A DNA stretch of 7,134 nucleotides from the NCBI RefSeq assembly GCF_023230885.1, contig NZ_JALNWM010000184.1:1-7134 (forward strand), read 5' to 3'. How positions within the stretch are numbered: the stretch's first letter is position 1; each line of letters starts with the position of its first letter. The notes under the pieces are model-generated. The model saw nothing but the letters and a program-made list of their open reading frames with translations. It was not told where the DNA came from and made no database searches. Of this stretch, positions 5,284 to 7,134 are shown in pieces. The stretch comes from Desulfocurvus sp. (GTDB lineage: Bacteria > Desulfobacterota > Desulfovibrionia > Desulfovibrionales > Desulfovibrionaceae). The position numbers were made by a program, and so were the translations under genes.

Positions 5284-6288
5284 ATGAAACACCTCTGCTG
5301 GATCGGCCACCCCTACTTCGGCCCCGGGCTCGCCGCCCACGGCTGGGAGGTGACCCTCATCAAGCGCCGCAGCCCCGGCTTCGTCACCTGGGACGAGGTC
5401 GTGGCCGCCTGCGGACGCGCGCCCGACGCCGTGGTCATGGGCGACGCCAGCCTGCCCCCCGCGCTCTTCGGCGTGGAGCGCTGGCCCTGCCTCACGGCCA
5501 TGCATTTCGTGGATTCGCACATCCACTCCTGGCACCCCCTCTATTCCCGGGCCTTCGACCTGTGTTCCGTCAGCCTGCGCGACCACCTGGCGGGCTTCGC
5601 CGAACAGCGGCCCGGCCCGGGCCGGACCATCTGGCTGCCCCCCTGGGCTCCGGACCACACCGGCCCCCGGCCCGGCCCCAGACAGTGGGACCTGCTCTTC
5701 GCCGGAACCGTGAACCCCGCGACCACTCCCGGGCGCCACGCCTTCCTGCGCGAACTGGGCGCCCGTTTCCCGGGGCTGCACATCGCCCGGGGCGACTTCG
5801 GCGAGCTGTTCCCCAAGGCCCGCATCGTGCTCAACTATTGCGAACGCGGCGACCTGAACTTCCGCGTCTTCGAGGCCCTGGGCACCGGCGCCTGCCTGCT
5901 GACCCCCGAGGTCGGCCACGGGCAGGACAGCCTCTTTACCCCCGGGCGCGACCTGTTCACCTACCCGCCCGGCGACATGGACGCCCTGCTGGGCACCGTC
6001 CGCGCCCTGCTGGCCGACCCCGCCGCCCGCACCCGCGCCGGGGAGAACGGCCTGGCCCGCATCGACGCGGGGCACCGCGCCGCCCACCGCGCCCGCGACT
6101 ACGCCGCCTGGCTCGCCAGCCACGACGCCCCGGCCCTGGTCGCGGCGCGCCTGGAAGGCCCGCGGCAGCAGCTGCGCTCCGTGCTGCGCGTGCTCTACCT
6201 GCACTTCGCCGAGGCCCTGCCCGACCCCGCCCTGCGCGCGGGCTTCCTGGCCCTGGCCGACGGCCGCCCCGGCCCGCCCCAGGGGTGA
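5284..6288 (+). CDS. CgeB-type glycosyltransferase
   Basis: A 334-residue cytoplasmic protein with the GT-B style of YkvP/CgeB-like glycosyltransferases (Glyco_trans_1_2 type C-terminal domain). The N-terminal half (1-125) is a degenerate Rossmann-like acceptor domain opening KHLCWIGHPYFGPGLAAHGWEVT and including DAVVMGDASLPP. A linker with WLPPWAP leads to QWDLLFAGTVNP (134-145). The nucleotide-sugar domain contains FPKARIVLNYCERGDLNFRVFEALGTGACLLT (176-207), with the family's catalytic-type Glu in RVFEA (E197), then the DLFTYPPGDMDALLGTVRALLADPAARTRAGENG block (223-256). The ATG at 5284 follows AGGA with a 6-base gap; the frame is open further upstream with no ribosome site. It is likely to transfer a sugar to a surface or glycoprotein substrate; the exact donor and acceptor cannot be read. 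No other sugar-pathway gene is adjacent. The C-terminus (about 290-334) is a helix plus a Pro/Gly tail. Confidence 0.88.
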   Translation: MKHLCWIGHPYFGPGLAAHGWEVTLIKRRSPGFVTWDEVVAACGRAPDAVVMGDASLPPALFGVERWPCLTAMHFVDSHIHSWHPLYSRAFDLCSVSLRDHLAGFAEQRPGPGRTIWLPPWAPDHTGPRPGPRQWDLLFAGTVNPATTPGRHAFLRELGARFPGLHIARGDFGELFPKARIVLNYCERGDLNFRVFEALGTGACLLTPEVGHGQDSLFTPGRDLFTYPPGDMDALLGTVRALLADPAARTRAGENGLARIDAGHRAAHRARDYAAWLASHDAPALVAARLEGPRQQLRSVLRVLYLHFAEALPDPALRAGFLALADGRPGPPQG

Positions 6289-6313
6289 CAGCCGCGCCGA
6301 TTTTGCCTATGAC
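6285..6313 (+). promoter_or_regulatory. Sigma-70-type promoter of ppiB, overlapping the upstream stop codon
   Basis: GTGACA (6285-6290; 5 of 6 with TTGACA) contains the TGA stop of the glycosyltransferase. TATGAC (6308-6313; 4 of 6) follows after exactly 17 bases. Transcription would begin near 6320, with a leader of about 28 bases. This placement also excludes the in-frame ATG at 6309 as a start. Confidence 0.6.
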
Positions 6314-6347
6314 CAGCCGACCCAGACACACCCACAAGGAGATCCCC

Positions 6348-6857
6348 ATGTCCAACCCCATGGTCCTCATCGAGACCTCCAAGGGCGACATCCTCGTCGA
6401 ACTCTTCGAGGACAAGGCCCCCAAGACCGTTGCCAACTTCCTGCGCTATGTGGACGAGGAACACTACGCGGGCACCATCTTCCATCGCGTCATCGAGAAC
6501 TTCATGATCCAGGGCGGCGGAATGACCGGCATGATGAAGGAAAAGGCCACCCACGCCCCCGTCGAAAACGAAGCCGACAACGGCCTGAAGAACGAGCGCG
6601 GCACCCTGGCCATGGCCCGCACCATGGACCCGCACTCCGCCAGCGCCCAGTTCTTCATCAACGCCGTGGACAACGCCTTCCTCGACCACAGCGCCAAGAC
6701 CGAACAGGGCTGGGGCTACTGCGTCTTCGGCAAGGTCGTCGAGGGCCTGGACACCGTGGACAAGATCCGCAAGGTGCGCACCAAGTCCGTGGCCGGATAC
6801 CAGGACGTTCCCGGCGACCCGGTCTACATCAACTCCGTCTCGCGCTTCGAGGTGTAG
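6348..6857 (+). CDS. ppiB: Peptidyl-prolyl cis-trans isomerase B (cyclophilin)
   Basis: A 169-residue cyclophilin that accelerates cis-trans isomerisation of X-Pro bonds during protein folding. The whole length is the cyclophilin domain and it closely follows E. coli PpiB as I recall that sequence: KAPKTVANFLRYV (24-36), the active-site strand TIFHRVIENFMIQGGG (43-58) with R47, F52, M53 and Q55, the block NGLKNERGTLAMAR (78-91), SASAQFFINAVDNAFLDH (97-114) with the substrate-pocket F102/F103, and GWGYCVFGKVVEGLDTVDKI (121-140). There is no signal peptide, so it is cytoplasmic. The ATG at 6348 is preceded by AAGGAGA with a 5-base gap; an in-frame ATG 39 bases earlier lies in the promoter -10. 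It has its own promoter after the glycosyltransferase stop, although readthrough from that gene is possible. Length is typical of the family. Confidence 0.96.
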   Translation: MSNPMVLIETSKGDILVELFEDKAPKTVANFLRYVDEEHYAGTIFHRVIENFMIQGGGMTGMMKEKATHAPVENEADNGLKNERGTLAMARTMDPHSASAQFFINAVDNAFLDHSAKTEQGWGYCVFGKVVEGLDTVDKIRKVRTKSVAGYQDVPGDPVYINSVSRFEV

Positions 6858-6887
6858 CCACCGCGGGCGGACCGGGCAGACCGGCGC

Positions 6888-6925
6888 CCCGGGGCGGGGC
6901 GCGATGAAGGCACCCCGCCCCCGGG
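6888..6925 (+). terminator. GC hairpin downstream of ppiB, possible terminator without T-tract
   Basis: CCCGGGGCGGGG (6888-6899) pairs with CCCCGCCCCCGGG (6913-6925) with one bulged base and a 13-base loop, 31 bases after the ppiB stop. It is followed by a second, perfect 18-base palindrome (6921-6938), which would compete for the right arm. No T-run follows, so it may stabilise the 3' end rather than terminate by itself. Confidence 0.45.
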
Positions 6926-6960
6926 CCGCGCGGCCCGGCCCGCGACGCGCCACGCTCCGC

Positions 6961-7003
6961 CCCGGGCCGGGCACGCCACACGCCACACGCCACCCGGCCC
7001 GGG
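6961..7003. repeat. Perfect hairpin whose loop is three copies of a 7-bp repeat
   Basis: Eleven-base arms CCCGGGCCGGG (6961-6971) and CCCGGCCCGGG (6993-7003) are exact reverse complements. The 21 bases between them (6972-6992) are exactly three tandem copies of CACGCCA. There is no T-run on either side, so it is not a standard terminator. Confidence 0.85.
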
Positions 7004-7134
7004 AGACCCCGCAGGCCGCGATTCGTCGACCCCGCCAAGATATCTCCCGTACATTCGGCAATCCCTTCCACCGCCCCCCGGGGCGCGCCCCCGCCGCCCC
7101 CAGCCAAGGGACACGGGCCACCGGATCAGCCGGA

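Larger units (their letters stand above)
6858..7134. other. GC-rich intergenic end of window with hairpins, no gene seen
   Basis: After the ppiB stop I see no credible gene. Open frames on the minus strand here are Gly/Arg/Ala-rich and lack any family pattern. The segment contains three strong inverted repeats (6888-6925, 6921-6938 and 6961-7003). An AT-containing patch around 7040-7060 (AAGATATCTCCCG) could belong to a promoter for a gene beyond the window, but no paired hexamers were convincing. Confidence 0.6.

Noticed and set aside
6309..6347. Earlier in-frame ATG for ppiB
   Set aside because: It lies inside the predicted -10 hexamer and has no ribosome site, whereas AAGGAGA precedes the ATG at 6348, where the cyclophilin domain begins.
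4578..6857. A very long plus-strand open frame that runs across the hypothetical operon and glycosyltransferase and ends in PpiB
   Set aside because: Only the last 170 codons show a protein family. The rest is Arg/Pro/Gly-rich sequence antisense or out of frame to well-supported genes, a common artefact at this GC content.
6195..7121. Minus-strand open frames over ppiB and the window end
   Set aside because: Antisense to a clear cyclophilin. The part beyond 6857 is repetitive Arg/Gly-rich translation with no supported start.

Overview
The window is very GC-rich bacterial DNA carrying nine protein-coding genes. All read as ordinary, intact chromosomal genes with good ribosome binding sites, and there is no transposase, integrase, phage gene, tRNA, rRNA or CRISPR array. 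The base composition, the small single-RRM protein, the pair of FlgO-type lipoproteins and the CgeB-like glycosyltransferase together suggest a member of the Desulfovibrionaceae or a close relative. That placement is inference from family content, not from a marker gene.

Layout. (1) Positions 11-1442, minus strand: two outer-membrane lipoproteins that overlap by 8 bases. The second in transcription order is a FlgO-family protein; the first is an unnamed partner that may share the same fold. (2) 1628-2053, minus: a small soluble hypothetical protein with its own promoter (2125-2153) and terminator (1564-1595). (3) 2154-2625: about 470 bases of extremely GC-rich, repeat-filled DNA with no convincing gene. 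(4) 2626-3591, minus: a secreted glutaminyl-peptide cyclotransferase of the beta-propeller type, whose leader carries an in-frame 12-bp triplicate repeat. (5) 3739-4008, plus: a small RNA-binding protein with one RRM and a roughly 100-base leader containing a hairpin. It is divergent from the cyclotransferase. (6) A long perfect-stem terminator at 4027-4064 separates it from (7) a convergent two-gene minus-strand operon (4084-5111). That operon encodes two proteins I do not recognise, the first with a Cys/His motif near its C-terminus. (8) 5284-6288, plus: a CgeB-type glycosyltransferase. (9) 6348-6857, plus: cytoplasmic cyclophilin PpiB, with a promoter overlapping the glycosyltransferase stop codon. 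(10) 6858-7134: GC-rich intergenic DNA with several hairpins.

How the genes work together. The lipoprotein pair probably acts jointly at the outer membrane (flagellar or envelope related), and the 4584-5111 pair is very likely co-translated. The other genes look like independent transcription units: pyroglutamate formation on exported proteins, RNA binding, sugar transfer and prolyl isomerisation have no obvious common pathway.

I see no clear new defence or mobile system. The items most worth a second look are the uncharacterised Cys-motif operon, the lipoprotein partner of FlgO, and the repeat and hairpin structures in the GC-rich intergenic DNA.
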